From assembly GCF_937958655.1 (NCBI RefSeq), contig NZ_CALGNH010000014.1:1-64000 (forward strand): 64,000 nt of DNA. Reading direction: 5' to 3'. A program made the translations under genes and the position numbers. Positions 1 through 9,229 of this stretch are shown here, piece after piece; position 1 is the stretch's first letter, and every line of letters starts with the position of its first letter. Source of the stretch: an uncultured Winogradskyella sp. (GTDB lineage: Bacteria > Bacteroidota > Bacteroidia > Flavobacteriales > Flavobacteriaceae). The notes below the pieces were generated by a model that saw only the letters and a list, made by a program, of their open reading frames with translations, ran no database searches and had not been told where the DNA came from.

Positions 1-422
1 GGTGGGTTAGCTACTCTTTCTTCGTCTATTTCGCCTTTAACCAACATATACTTATCCAAAATTGCTTTATAATCTTCGGATGTTTTTGCACTTAGGTTTT
101 TAGCATCACCTTTTAATAAGTTAAGAATTTCCGTAAATGTCGAACGCATATTTTTTTGTTCTTGTTCATCTAGGACTTCGGCGAGATATTTATCAATAAA
201 CTCTACTGCATTAACCTCTGATGCAGACGGTAAATCTTCTGTTTTAGGAATTATAATATCAACTATATTTTTAACAAAAGTTGCTTCATCTGTATTTAAG
301 AACGTAGGTTTCCACCCTTCTGGAGTAGAGCTACAACTCTGTAATAAACTAATTAGCGATGGTGTTACAACTACAAAACCTGTTGCTAAACCTAAATTTT
401 TAAGTGCTTCTCTTCTATTCAT
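1..422 (-). CDS. gluconate 2-dehydrogenase subunit 3 family protein (partial, runs off left edge)
   Basis: Reverse-strand reading from the ATG at 420-422: MNRREALKNLGLATGFVVVTPSLISLLQSCSSTPEGWKPTFLN..., a Tat-like twin-Arg and lipobox N-terminus. It lies directly downstream of a GMC oxidoreductase. Confidence 0.75.
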   Translation of the reverse strand, partial: MNRREALKNLGLATGFVVVTPSLISLLQSCSSTPEGWKPTFLNTDEATFVKNIVDIIIPKTEDLPSASEVNAVEFIDKYLAEVLDEQEQKNMRSTFTEILNLLKGDAKNLSAKTSEDYKAILDKYMLVKGEIDEERVANP

Positions 423-433
423 TATCAATAAGG

Positions 434-2149
434 TTATGCGTTATTTTTTTTAAATTCCTTTACAGCATAATCAACCGCTCTTGCCGTAAATGCCATATAG
501 CCTAATGATGGATTATGGCATGCAGATGAGGTCATAAAAGAGCCGTCTGTAACATATACGTTAGTGCAAGCATGTACTTGATTCCATTTGTTTAATACCG
601 AAGTTTTTGGGTCATGGCCCATGCGTGCAGTACCCATTTCGTGTATGCCTAAGCCTATGGCAAACTTTTCTCGTTTATCATAACCCTTCACATTTTTAAA
701 GCCAGCCTTCTCTAACATTTCTATGGCTTGGTTTTTCATATCCTCGCGCATTGCAATTTCATTCTCTCCAAAAGCAGCATCAAACGTGACTGTTGGTAGT
801 CCCCATTCATCTAGTTTGTTGTAATCGAGGTACATTCTGTTATTGTGGTCTGGTAAAGCTTCACCAAAGGCGAGAAGATTCATTTGCCATTTTCCAGGTT
901 TTAAAACTTCTTCTTTTAAATCTCTACCGTATTTTAATTCCGCAACCATTTCCGAAACATCACCACGACTTGCACCGCCTTGGTAGCCATAGCCTCTTAA
1001 GAATTTATTAGTGTTTGTTTTGCCGCCAATATTTCTAAATCTCGGAATGTAAATACCGTTTGCTCTACGTCCTTTAGTGTATTTGTCGTCAAAACCTACA
1101 GCATCACCCTTAGCACCAACTTGAAAATGATGATCCATTATATTGTGCCCTAATTCGCCACTGTCATTTCCTAAACCATTTGGAAAACGTTCTGATTTAG
1201 ATTGTAAAAGTATAGACGCAGAAGCAATTGAAGAAGCGCACAAAAAGATAATTTTGGCCTTAAATTCAATTTTTTCTTTGGTCTCAGCGTCAATAATTCT
1301 CACACCAGTCGCTTGTTTTGTATTGTCATCATAGATAACTTCATAAGCTATAGAATTTGGTCTTAAGGTCATGTTACCTGTGGCTTCAGCAGCTGGTAAG
1401 GTAGAAGAATTACTGCTAAAATAAGCTCCGAAAGGGCAGCCACGCATACATCTATTTCTGTACTGGCAAGTACTACGACCGTTACCTGGTTTTGTGCCCT
1501 CGGTGATATGTGCTGTACGACCAATGGTTAAAACTCGGCCGTCGTTGTACTGCTCGGCAATATTTTCTTTTAAATGTTCCTCAACACAGTTAAGATTCAT
1601 TGGTTTTAAAAGATTTTGATCAGGGAAATGTTTTAAACCTAAATTCTCTCCACTTACACCTATATAATCTTCAACATAGTCGTACCAAGGTTCTATATCT
1701 TTATAGCGTACTGGCCAATCAACAGCGATGCCTTCTTTTTTATTAGCCTCAAAATCCATATCGCTTAACCTGTAGCTTTGTCTTCCCCACATTATAGAGC
1801 GACCTCCAACATGGTAGCCACGCATCCAATCGAAACGTCGATCTTCATTGTAAGGGTGTTTTATATCATCTACAAAGAAGTGTTGGTGGGCTTCATTGGT
1901 TGTGTAACCTGTTCGATTTTGTTTAAATTTTCTGCGAATTGTTTCAGCAGTTGGCTTGCCACCATTTGGTAAATCCCAAGGATCCAGATTTGCCGTTGGG
2001 TAGTCCTCTCTATGCTTTACCATTCTACCACGTTCAAGAACTAAGGTTTTAAGGCCTTTTTCGCAAAGCTCTTTAGCAGCCCATCCACCTGAAATTCCGG
2101 TACCTACGACTATGGCATCAAATTGTGCTGTTTCTACTTTTGTATCCAT
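434..2149 (-). CDS. GMC family oxidoreductase
   Basis: FAD-binding N-term DAIVVGTGISGGWAAKELCEKGLKTLVLERG; C-term GIHEMGTARMGHDP...VTDGSFMTSSACHNPSLGYMAF typical of the GMC C-terminal domain. Confidence 0.92.
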   Translation of the reverse strand: MDTKVETAQFDAIVVGTGISGGWAAKELCEKGLKTLVLERGRMVKHREDYPTANLDPWDLPNGGKPTAETIRRKFKQNRTGYTTNEAHQHFFVDDIKHPYNEDRRFDWMRGYHVGGRSIMWGRQSYRLSDMDFEANKKEGIAVDWPVRYKDIEPWYDYVEDYIGVSGENLGLKHFPDQNLLKPMNLNCVEEHLKENIAEQYNDGRVLTIGRTAHITEGTKPGNGRSTCQYRNRCMRGCPFGAYFSSNSSTLPAAEATGNMTLRPNSIAYEVIYDDNTKQATGVRIIDAETKEKIEFKAKIIFLCASSIASASILLQSKSERFPNGLGNDSGELGHNIMDHHFQVGAKGDAVGFDDKYTKGRRANGIYIPRFRNIGGKTNTNKFLRGYGYQGGASRGDVSEMVAELKYGRDLKEEVLKPGKWQMNLLAFGEALPDHNNRMYLDYNKLDEWGLPTVTFDAAFGENEIAMREDMKNQAIEMLEKAGFKNVKGYDKREKFAIGLGIHEMGTARMGHDPKTSVLNKWNQVHACTNVYVTDGSFMTSSACHNPSLGYMAFTARAVDYAVKEFKKNNA

Positions 2150-2289
2150 ATTTTTAATTTAAACAATATTATGGTGAAATTGATAATGTTTTCCGTATTA
2201 ATTTGAGAAAAGTTTATTAATTAACAAATAAATTCTTAGAAAAAAGAAAATTAGCTATTTTGCTACTCATATTTGTTTAAATTTTTTCA

Positions 2290-3333
2290 GTGAAAGTAAA
2301 TATACAAGAAATAGAACCTTATGAGGCAGATGGAGTAATGTATCATGCAGATACGTGTTTGCCATTAATTGATGCTTATAATAGGAGGAAAATTAAATTT
2401 AAAGCCTTAGCAAGACATACCTATCCAGGCGATCGGTTAGATGACAATACATTGGGTTTAAATAGTATAGGGTATTGGGATGCTAATGAGCCGCAAGATT
2501 GGGGTTTAGATTGGCATAGAAATGAAGGTATAGAATTTCATTTCTTAGAGTCTGGTACAATGCCTTATTCACAAGAAAATAAAGAAGTAGTTTTAACTCC
2601 AAATCATTTGACCATAACTAGGCCTTGGGAGGCGCATAAAGTGGGTAACCCTAATATAGGTATGGGGAAATTTTACTGGGTAATATTAGATTTAGGAGTA
2701 AGACGTCCGCATCAAGATTGGGTATGGCCAGATTGGATTACACTTACAGAATCCGATTTGGGTCAATTAACTACCTTTCTAAGACAAAATGGGCAATCAA
2801 TTTTAAAGACGGATCAGCGTATGCGCGACTGTTTTAAGCGTATTAATTTAGCCGTAAACTCAGACGAAAATGGGAGCAATGCATCTAAAATTAGACTGTT
2901 AGTTAACTATGTGCTAATATTAATTTTAGATCTTCTTAAAACACAAAATATAGAGCTTAACGAATCCTTAATTGATAGTTCTCGAAGTGTGCAGTATTTT
3001 TTAAAAGAATTAGATAAGAAATTATCTGAGGATTGGACGATAGAGCGTATGTCTAAAAGCGCAGGTGTAGGTCTAACTCGTTTTACGCATCACTGTAAGC
3101 AGTTAACAAATTTAACACCAATGCGTTATCTTACAATGCGTCGTTTAGAAATGTCTAAAAAAATACTATTAGAGAATGAAAAATTAACTGTAGGTGATGT
3201 TGCATATTCTTGTGGTTTTACCACGAGTCAATATTTTTCAACCGTTTTTAAAAAGCACGAAAAATGTTCGCCTAACGCCTATAGAAAACTTCATAAGTAT
3301 AACACCTCTTTAACTGCATATCCTGAAATTTAA
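2290..3333 (+). CDS. AraC family transcriptional regulator
   Basis: C-terminal double HTH: WTIERMSKSAGVGLTRFTHHCKQLTNLTPMRYLTMRRLEMSKKILL...VGDVAYSCGFTTSQYFSTVFKKHEKCSPNAYRK. GTG start. Confidence 0.9.
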   Translation: MKVNIQEIEPYEADGVMYHADTCLPLIDAYNRRKIKFKALARHTYPGDRLDDNTLGLNSIGYWDANEPQDWGLDWHRNEGIEFHFLESGTMPYSQENKEVVLTPNHLTITRPWEAHKVGNPNIGMGKFYWVILDLGVRRPHQDWVWPDWITLTESDLGQLTTFLRQNGQSILKTDQRMRDCFKRINLAVNSDENGSNASKIRLLVNYVLILILDLLKTQNIELNESLIDSSRSVQYFLKELDKKLSEDWTIERMSKSAGVGLTRFTHHCKQLTNLTPMRYLTMRRLEMSKKILLENEKLTVGDVAYSCGFTTSQYFSTVFKKHEKCSPNAYRKLHKYNTSLTAYPEI

Positions 3334-3424
3334 ATTGTTTAAATTCTTTCACTGAATAAAAGTAAACAACAGTAGTAGTTTTATTATATAAATTACGTCA
3401 AACTAAAAAAATCTATTAAATTTC

Positions 3425-4387
3425 ATGAGACGATTATTAAGTATTCCAATTATTACGTTGTTATTTCTAGCTCAGGGTTGCCAAAACGCTACAAAAGAAG
3501 AACAAGGGAAAATAAAAGAAGGAACTGAATCTGTTATAAGTAAAGATAAAATACACACTATTTCCTTAGCACAATGGTCTTTACATAGAGAAATTGAAAC
3601 AGGTAAATTAGATCCGTTTGATTTTCCGAAAGCAGCCAAAGAACTTGGTTTTAATGCCGTTGAATGGGTAGATCAATTATACCAAAAAGAAATTGATAGT
3701 CTAGGTTTTGACGCTGTAATAGAGCGATGGAAAACAGAAAGCGAAACGTATGATGTTGAAAACGTACTGATTATGGTAGATCGTGCGGGTAATTTATCGT
3801 CTTCAGATGAAAAAGAACGCAATGAGGCTATAGAAAAGCATAAAAAATACGTTGATGCAGCAGCTTATTTAGGGTGCCATGCCATAAGAGTAAATACTTT
3901 TGGAACATTTGATGCAAATGAATGGGTGGCGGCTACTTACGATGGCCTCAAAAAACTATCAGAGTATGCAGCAACAAAAAACATTAATGTTCTTCCTGAA
4001 AATCACGGTTGGTATTCTTCTGATCCCAGAGTGTTAATGCCAGTAATTGAAAAAATAAATATGGACAATTGTGGTACACTAGCAGATTTTGGTAACTGGT
4101 GTATTAAAAGGACTAAAGAAGAAAAATGGGGCGAATGTGCAGAGGAGTATCCTGATAAATATGAAGGATTTGAAAAGTTAATGACTAGAGCCCATGCGGT
4201 CAGTGCCAAAGCATACGAATTTGATGAAAATGGAAATGAAACAACACTTGATTTTGAAAGATTTGTTAAAATCATTAAGGACTCTGGTTATGATGGCCCT
4301 ATAAGCGTTGAATATGAGCACGAATCGTTAAATGAAAGAGAAGGTATTTTGGCTACTAAAAAATTATTATTAAGGCATTTAAAATAA
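3425..4387 (+). CDS. sugar phosphate isomerase/epimerase (TIM barrel), lipoprotein signal
   Basis: Lipobox LAQGC; HTISLAQWSLHREI...LGFNAVEWVDQLY...ILPENHGWYS...GPISVEYEHES, AP-endonuclease-like TIM barrel. Confidence 0.85.
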   Translation: MRRLLSIPIITLLFLAQGCQNATKEEQGKIKEGTESVISKDKIHTISLAQWSLHREIETGKLDPFDFPKAAKELGFNAVEWVDQLYQKEIDSLGFDAVIERWKTESETYDVENVLIMVDRAGNLSSSDEKERNEAIEKHKKYVDAAAYLGCHAIRVNTFGTFDANEWVAATYDGLKKLSEYAATKNINVLPENHGWYSSDPRVLMPVIEKINMDNCGTLADFGNWCIKRTKEEKWGECAEEYPDKYEGFEKLMTRAHAVSAKAYEFDENGNETTLDFERFVKIIKDSGYDGPISVEYEHESLNEREGILATKKLLLRHLK

Positions 4388-4393
4388 TTTAAT

Positions 4394-5623
4394 ATGAAAT
4401 CAATAACATCTACAAAATTATCTATAATGATGTTCCTCGAATTCTTTATTTGGGGAGGCTGGTTTGTGACAATGGGTTCTTTTCTGGGAAACAACTTAAG
4501 TGCGTCTGGAGCTGAAACTGCGATGGCATATTCTACACAATCTTGGGGAGCAATCATTGCCCCTTTCATCATTGGGTTAATAGCCGACCGTTTTTTTAAT
4601 GCCGAAAAAATATTAGGTATACTTCATATAGCTGGTGCTATCTTAATGTATTTAATGTCTCAAACTACTGATTTTAGTGTCTTTTATCCATATGTCTTAG
4701 GTTACATGATTGCATATATGCCAACACTTGCACTAGTAAATTCGGTTGCATTTAACCAAATGAACGATCCTGCGAAACAATTTCCTCATGTAAGAGTTTG
4801 GGGAACAATAGGATGGATTTTAGCAGGCTTGGTTATAAGTTTTGTGTTCAAGTGGGATTCTATTGAGAATATTGCCAATGGTATGTTATCTAATACATTT
4901 TTAATGGTGGCTATTGCTTCGGCTGTTTTAGGTGTTTTTAGTTTTACGCTACCAAAAACACCGCCAAGTATTTCTAAAGATGATAAGGTAGGTCTTTCAG
5001 ATATATTAGGGTTAGATGCTCTAAAATTATTAAAGGATACTAACTTCTTAGTTTTCTTTATGTCTTCAGTTTTAATATGTATTCCTTTAGCCTTTTATTA
5101 TCAGAATATAAGTCCGTTTTTAACAGAATTTAAAGTTGAGAATTCAACAGCATGGGCTTCTTTAGGTCAAATGTCTGAAGTGTTATTTATGTTATTATTA
5201 CCTTTTTTCTTTAAAAAATACGGTTTTAAGAAAACAATTCTATTCGGAATGTTAGCTTGGGGAATTAGATACTTATTGTTTGCTTATGGAAATGCTGGTG
5301 AGTTATTCTTTATGATTGTATTAGGGATTGCTTTGCATGGCATTTGTTATGACTTCTTCTTTGTGTCTGGACAAATCTACACAGACTCTAAAGCTGGTGA
5401 GAAAGTAAAAAGTGCTGCTCAAGGTCTTATAACTTTGGCAACATATGGTGTAGGCATGTTAGTTGGGTTTTGGGTAGCCGGACAAATTGTAGATAAAAAT
5501 TTAATAAGTGAAGGCCTACATAGTTGGAAAGATATATGGGTATTCCCAGCAATCTTTGCAGGTGCTGTTATGCTTCTGTTCGCTTTCTTATTTAAAAATG
5601 AAAAAATAGAATATAAAGATTAA
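4394..5623 (+). CDS. MFS transporter, nucleoside:H+ symporter (NupG/XapB)-like
   Basis: 12-TM pattern; LSIMMFLEFFIWGGWFVTMGSFLG...GIALHGICYDFFFVSGQIYTD typical of the Bacteroidota NupG-like family. Confidence 0.85.
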   Translation: MKSITSTKLSIMMFLEFFIWGGWFVTMGSFLGNNLSASGAETAMAYSTQSWGAIIAPFIIGLIADRFFNAEKILGILHIAGAILMYLMSQTTDFSVFYPYVLGYMIAYMPTLALVNSVAFNQMNDPAKQFPHVRVWGTIGWILAGLVISFVFKWDSIENIANGMLSNTFLMVAIASAVLGVFSFTLPKTPPSISKDDKVGLSDILGLDALKLLKDTNFLVFFMSSVLICIPLAFYYQNISPFLTEFKVENSTAWASLGQMSEVLFMLLLPFFFKKYGFKKTILFGMLAWGIRYLLFAYGNAGELFFMIVLGIALHGICYDFFFVSGQIYTDSKAGEKVKSAAQGLITLATYGVGMLVGFWVAGQIVDKNLISEGLHSWKDIWVFPAIFAGAVMLLFAFLFKNEKIEYKD

Positions 5624-5631
5624 TAAATAAC

Positions 5632-6774
5632 ATGAGTAATAAAATACGACTTGGCATTTTAGGTGGAGGAGGAGATTCGCTTATAGGAGTATTGCACAGA
5701 GTTGCATCTTCAATGTTCGATAGATATCAACTCGTTGGAGGTTCTTTTAACCCATCGCTAGATGAGAGTATTAAGTTTGCCAATCAGATAGGTATTCCCA
5801 CAAAGCAAGTTTATAAAGATTTAGATACATTAATTGAAAAAGAACTAGCACTTCCCGCAGATAAACGTATGGAAGTGGTGTCTATTTTAACACCAAATTT
5901 TTTGCATTTTCCAATGGCCAAAAAGCTGTTAGAAAATGGATTTAATGTTATTTGCGAAAAGCCAATGACAACAACTTATGAGGAGGCAAAAATTCTTCAT
6001 GAAATCCTTAAAAAATCAAATACTGTATTTGCGGTGACTTATACGTATACGGGTTACCCTATGGTAAGGCAAATGCGCCACATGATTGCTAATGGAGATA
6101 TTGGTAAAGTGCAGAAGATCGATGCACAATATTATCAAGGGTGGATAAATCCAATTATCCATGATAAAGATAAGCGTAAAAACACATGGAGACTGGATCC
6201 TGAAAAATCAGGTATCAGCTGCTGCATTGGCGATATTGGTACCCATGCTTTTGATATGGTTGAGTATATGTCTGGTCTTAGGGTTAATTCAATTTTAGCC
6301 GATTTAAATTACCTCTATGAAGATAATCAAATGGATATTGATGGTACAGTTCTAATTGATTGTGATAATGATGTTAAAGGTGTTATTAGAGCCAGTCAAA
6401 TAGCAACGGGTGAAGAAAATAATTTTACAGTACAAATTTATGGTGATAAGGCTGGATTAAAGTGGGAACAAGAAAACCCTAATTACCTTTATTTATTAGA
6501 AGATGGTCATCCATTGAGAGTGTTAAAACCAGGAAACGATTATAATAGTGACCTATCCTTAGACGGCACCAAATTACCTCCAGGACATCCAGAAGGTATA
6601 TTTGATTCTATGGGAAATATCTATAAAGGTGTTGCTAAAGCCATTAGAAACGAAAAATATGACCATGGTGAATTTCCGACTATTATAGATGGTGTTCGTG
6701 GTATGAATTTTATAGAGAAAGCAGTTGAGTCTCATAAAAAAGGAAATGTTTGGGTTGAGATTGATGATTTGTAA
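5632..6774 (+). CDS. Gfo/Idh/MocA family oxidoreductase
   Basis: IRLGILGGGGDSLIGVLHR Rossmann start; NVICEKPMTTTYEEA motif; GDIGTHAFDMVEYMSG. Confidence 0.92.
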   Translation: MSNKIRLGILGGGGDSLIGVLHRVASSMFDRYQLVGGSFNPSLDESIKFANQIGIPTKQVYKDLDTLIEKELALPADKRMEVVSILTPNFLHFPMAKKLLENGFNVICEKPMTTTYEEAKILHEILKKSNTVFAVTYTYTGYPMVRQMRHMIANGDIGKVQKIDAQYYQGWINPIIHDKDKRKNTWRLDPEKSGISCCIGDIGTHAFDMVEYMSGLRVNSILADLNYLYEDNQMDIDGTVLIDCDNDVKGVIRASQIATGEENNFTVQIYGDKAGLKWEQENPNYLYLLEDGHPLRVLKPGNDYNSDLSLDGTKLPPGHPEGIFDSMGNIYKGVAKAIRNEKYDHGEFPTIIDGVRGMNFIEKAVESHKKGNVWVEIDDL

Positions 6775-6791
6775 GCTTGTATAATAGTGTT

Positions 6792-6887
6792 TGGTGAATT
6801 GGTGAATTGGTGGATTGGTGGATTGGTGGATTGGTGAAGTAGTGGGATGGTGAATTTGTAAAATGGTAAATTGGTTAATTTGTGTAT
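6792..6887. repeat. degenerate octamer tandem array, 12 units of consensus TGGTGAAT/TGGTGGAT
   Basis: Consecutive 8-mers: tggtgaat tggtgaat tggtggat tggtggat tggtggat tggtgaag tagtggga tggtgaat ttgtaaaa tggtaaat tggttaat ttgtgtat. Confidence 0.9.
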
Positions 6888-7250
6888 TATTTAGAAGATT
6901 TAGAGGTTTATAAATTGTCAGTTGAAATTAGAAGAGATTTTTCTCAGTTTACGAAGTCTTTGCCAGATGAAGAAAAGTATAAACTAAAAGATTAAATAAT
7001 AAGAGCTTCGCGATCAGTTACTGCAAATATTGCAGAAGGTTATGGTCGCTATCATTTTCAAGAGCAGATACAATATTGTCGCATGGCAAGGGGTTCGTTA
7101 TTTGAATTAAAAGATCACTTAGGTGTAGCACTTGAAGAAAATTATATGAACTTAGATGCTTATAACCTTAAAATTAAGAATATCGAAAATGTAGTTAAAA
7201 AACTAAACGGTTACATTAAGTATCTTCAAACACAAAAAAGTAAAAAGTAG
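6882..7250 (+). pseudogene. four helix bundle protein (S23/TIGR02436-like) interrupted by an in-frame TAA at 6993-6995
   Basis: Single frame read: VYYLEDLEVYKLSVEIRRDFSQFTKSLPDEEKYKLKD*IIRASRSVTANIAEGYGRYHFQEQIQYCRMARGSLFELKDHLGVALEENYMNLDAYNLKIKNIENVVKKLNGYIKYLQTQKSKK. Family normally has DQ at the stop position, so CAA>TAA is likely. Confidence 0.85.
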
Positions 7251-7288
7251 TAAAATGAATAAGACACTTTTTAATTGGATTACAATTC

Positions 7289-7312
7289 TACCAATTTACC
7301 AATTTACCAATT
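7289..7312. repeat. 3 units of octamer TACCAATT, inverted relative to the 6792-6887 array
   Basis: taccaatt taccaatt taccaatt; its reverse complement aattggta matches late units of the upstream array (tggtaaat). Confidence 0.85.
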
Positions 7313-7322
7313 AACTAAAACA

Positions 7323-8375
7323 ATGAAAACAATAAAAGGACCTGCTGTATTTTTAGCACAATTTATGGATGATAAAGCACCATTTAATTCATTAGATGGA
7401 CTTTGTCAATGGGCAAGTGCTTTAGGCTATAAAGGCATACAAATACCAACAGACTTAAGTCTAATAGATTTAGCAAAGGCGGCTGAGAGCCAGACTTACT
7501 GTGATGAATTTAAAGGAAAGATTAATTCCTATGGATTAGAAATAACCGAATTATCGACCCATCTACAAGGGCAGTTAGTAGCTGTACATCCTGCTTACGA
7601 TGCTATGTTCGATAATTTTGCGCCAGAGCATTGCAAAGGAAAACCTAAGGCAAGAACCGAGTGGGCTATTCAACAGGTAAAAGATGCAGCAACAGCAAGT
7701 CGTAGATTAGGGTTAAAAGCGCATGGTACGTTCTCTGGGTCATTACTTTGGCATACGATGCATCCTTGGCCGCAGCGTCCAGATGGATTAGTAGAAATGG
7801 GATTTGAAGAACTTGCAAAACGATGGATACCAATTCTTAATCATTTTGATGAACAAGGGGTTGATGTCTGTTATGAGGTACATCCTGGTGAAGATATACA
7901 TGATGGTGTAACCTTTGAACGTTTTTTAGAAGCCACTAATAATCATAAGCGTGTTAATATACTCTACGATCCATCCCATTTTGTTCTACAACAATTAGAT
8001 TATATTGAATATATAGATCATTACCATGAGTTTATTAAAGCTTTTCATGTAAAGGATTCTGAGTTTAATCCAACAGGTAAAAAAGGAGCTTTTGGTGGTT
8101 ATGGAGATTGGAGAGATCGTGCAGGGAGATATAGATCTTTAGGTGATGGGCAAGTTGACTTTAAAACCATTTTTACAAAGTTAACCAAATATGGCTGCGA
8201 CGTTTGGGCTGTTATGGAATGGGAATGTTGCATTAAGAGTCCAGAACAAGGTGCTAGAGAAGGAGTGAAATTTATAACAGATCATATCATAGAAGCGACG
8301 GAAAAACGTTTTGATGATTTTGCGGGATCAGAAGCAGACGATGCGCATTTAAGAAAAATATTAGGATTAAATTAA
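7323..8375 (+). CDS. sugar phosphate isomerase/epimerase
   Basis: MKTIKGPAVFLAQFMDDKAPFNSLDGLCQWASALGYKGIQIPTD...CYEVHPGEDIHDGVTFERFL...NILYDPSHFVLQQLDY. The ATG at 7323 is preferred over the ORF-track start at 7275. Confidence 0.9.
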   Translation: MKTIKGPAVFLAQFMDDKAPFNSLDGLCQWASALGYKGIQIPTDLSLIDLAKAAESQTYCDEFKGKINSYGLEITELSTHLQGQLVAVHPAYDAMFDNFAPEHCKGKPKARTEWAIQQVKDAATASRRLGLKAHGTFSGSLLWHTMHPWPQRPDGLVEMGFEELAKRWIPILNHFDEQGVDVCYEVHPGEDIHDGVTFERFLEATNNHKRVNILYDPSHFVLQQLDYIEYIDHYHEFIKAFHVKDSEFNPTGKKGAFGGYGDWRDRAGRYRSLGDGQVDFKTIFTKLTKYGCDVWAVMEWECCIKSPEQGAREGVKFITDHIIEATEKRFDDFAGSEADDAHLRKILGLN

Positions 8376-8437
8376 CGTAATAACGCAGTCTGAAAAGCTC
8401 AAGATTGTAAAGTATTAATTCCTTAAAAAACAAAACA

Positions 8438-9187
8438 ATGCATACAAAACATATAATACTTATTCTATTGTTAATGGTTACAGTTTTTAATTGCAAAAGC
8501 GAAAAAGAATCTGAAATAAAGGTAGCCAATAATTCAGAGCAAGAAATTTCAAATGAAAGTGAAGCAGAGTGGAAAGTACTTTTTGATGGTACCACGACGG
8601 ATGCCTTTAGAGGCTACAAAAAGGATAGTATTTATCCGCAATGGACTATTGAAGACGGAAGTTTAGCGTTTACACCTGGCGGTGAAGGCAATAAAGATAT
8701 TATCTCTAAAGAAAAATTCACCAATTTTATTTTATCGCTAGAATGGAAGGTGTCTGAGGGAGGAAATAGCGGCATTTTTTGGGGAGTGCATGAAGATGAA
8801 AAATACCCTGAAGCCTATATGACAGGGCCAGAAATACAAGTTCTTGACAATGAAAGACATCCTGATGCTAAAGTTGCAGAAGGGACGCATAAAGCAGGAT
8901 CTTTATATGATATGATTGCCTGTTCTGATGAACACATTAATCCTGCGGGAGAATGGAATCTCTGTGTTATAGAAATTAATCAAGAGGCTAATGAGGCCAA
9001 AGTATCTATGAATGGTACGCAAGTAATGACGTTCCCTTTACATGGTGAAAAATGGGATGAAATGATAGCCAATTCAAAATTTACAGCTTGGGAAGGTTTT
9101 GGAAAGTACAAAACAGGTCATATAGCACTGCAGGATCATGGTGACAAGGTTTGGTACAGAAATATTAAAGTTATGGAACTTGATTGA
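8438..9187 (+). CDS. DUF1080 (3-keto-disaccharide hydrolase domain) lipoprotein
   Basis: WKVLFDGTTTDAFRGYKKDSIYPQWTIEDGSLAF...FILSLEWKVSEGGNSGIFWGVHE...GPEIQVLDNERHPDA...IALQDHGDKVWYRNIKVMEL. Confidence 0.92.
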   Translation: MHTKHIILILLLMVTVFNCKSEKESEIKVANNSEQEISNESEAEWKVLFDGTTTDAFRGYKKDSIYPQWTIEDGSLAFTPGGEGNKDIISKEKFTNFILSLEWKVSEGGNSGIFWGVHEDEKYPEAYMTGPEIQVLDNERHPDAKVAEGTHKAGSLYDMIACSDEHINPAGEWNLCVIEINQEANEAKVSMNGTQVMTFPLHGEKWDEMIANSKFTAWEGFGKYKTGHIALQDHGDKVWYRNIKVMELD

Positions 9188-9197
9188 TAGCGAATAG

Positions 9198-9229
9198 TCC
9201 TGCAAGATATTTATTAGATCTTGTGGGTC
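9198..9229. terminator. bidirectional terminator-like hairpin between convergent genes
   Basis: cctgcaagat-atttattag-atcttgtggg inverted repeat between stop at 9187 (+) and stop at 9229 (-). Confidence 0.6.

Noticed and set aside
793-1011. Antisense or shadow ORFs opposite long CDSs (e.g. 793-1011, 4003-4275, 11396-11623, 60867-61283, 62954-63367)
   Set aside because: They lie opposite confidently identified genes and have low-complexity or Ser/Leu/Ile-rich translations with no recognisable domain.
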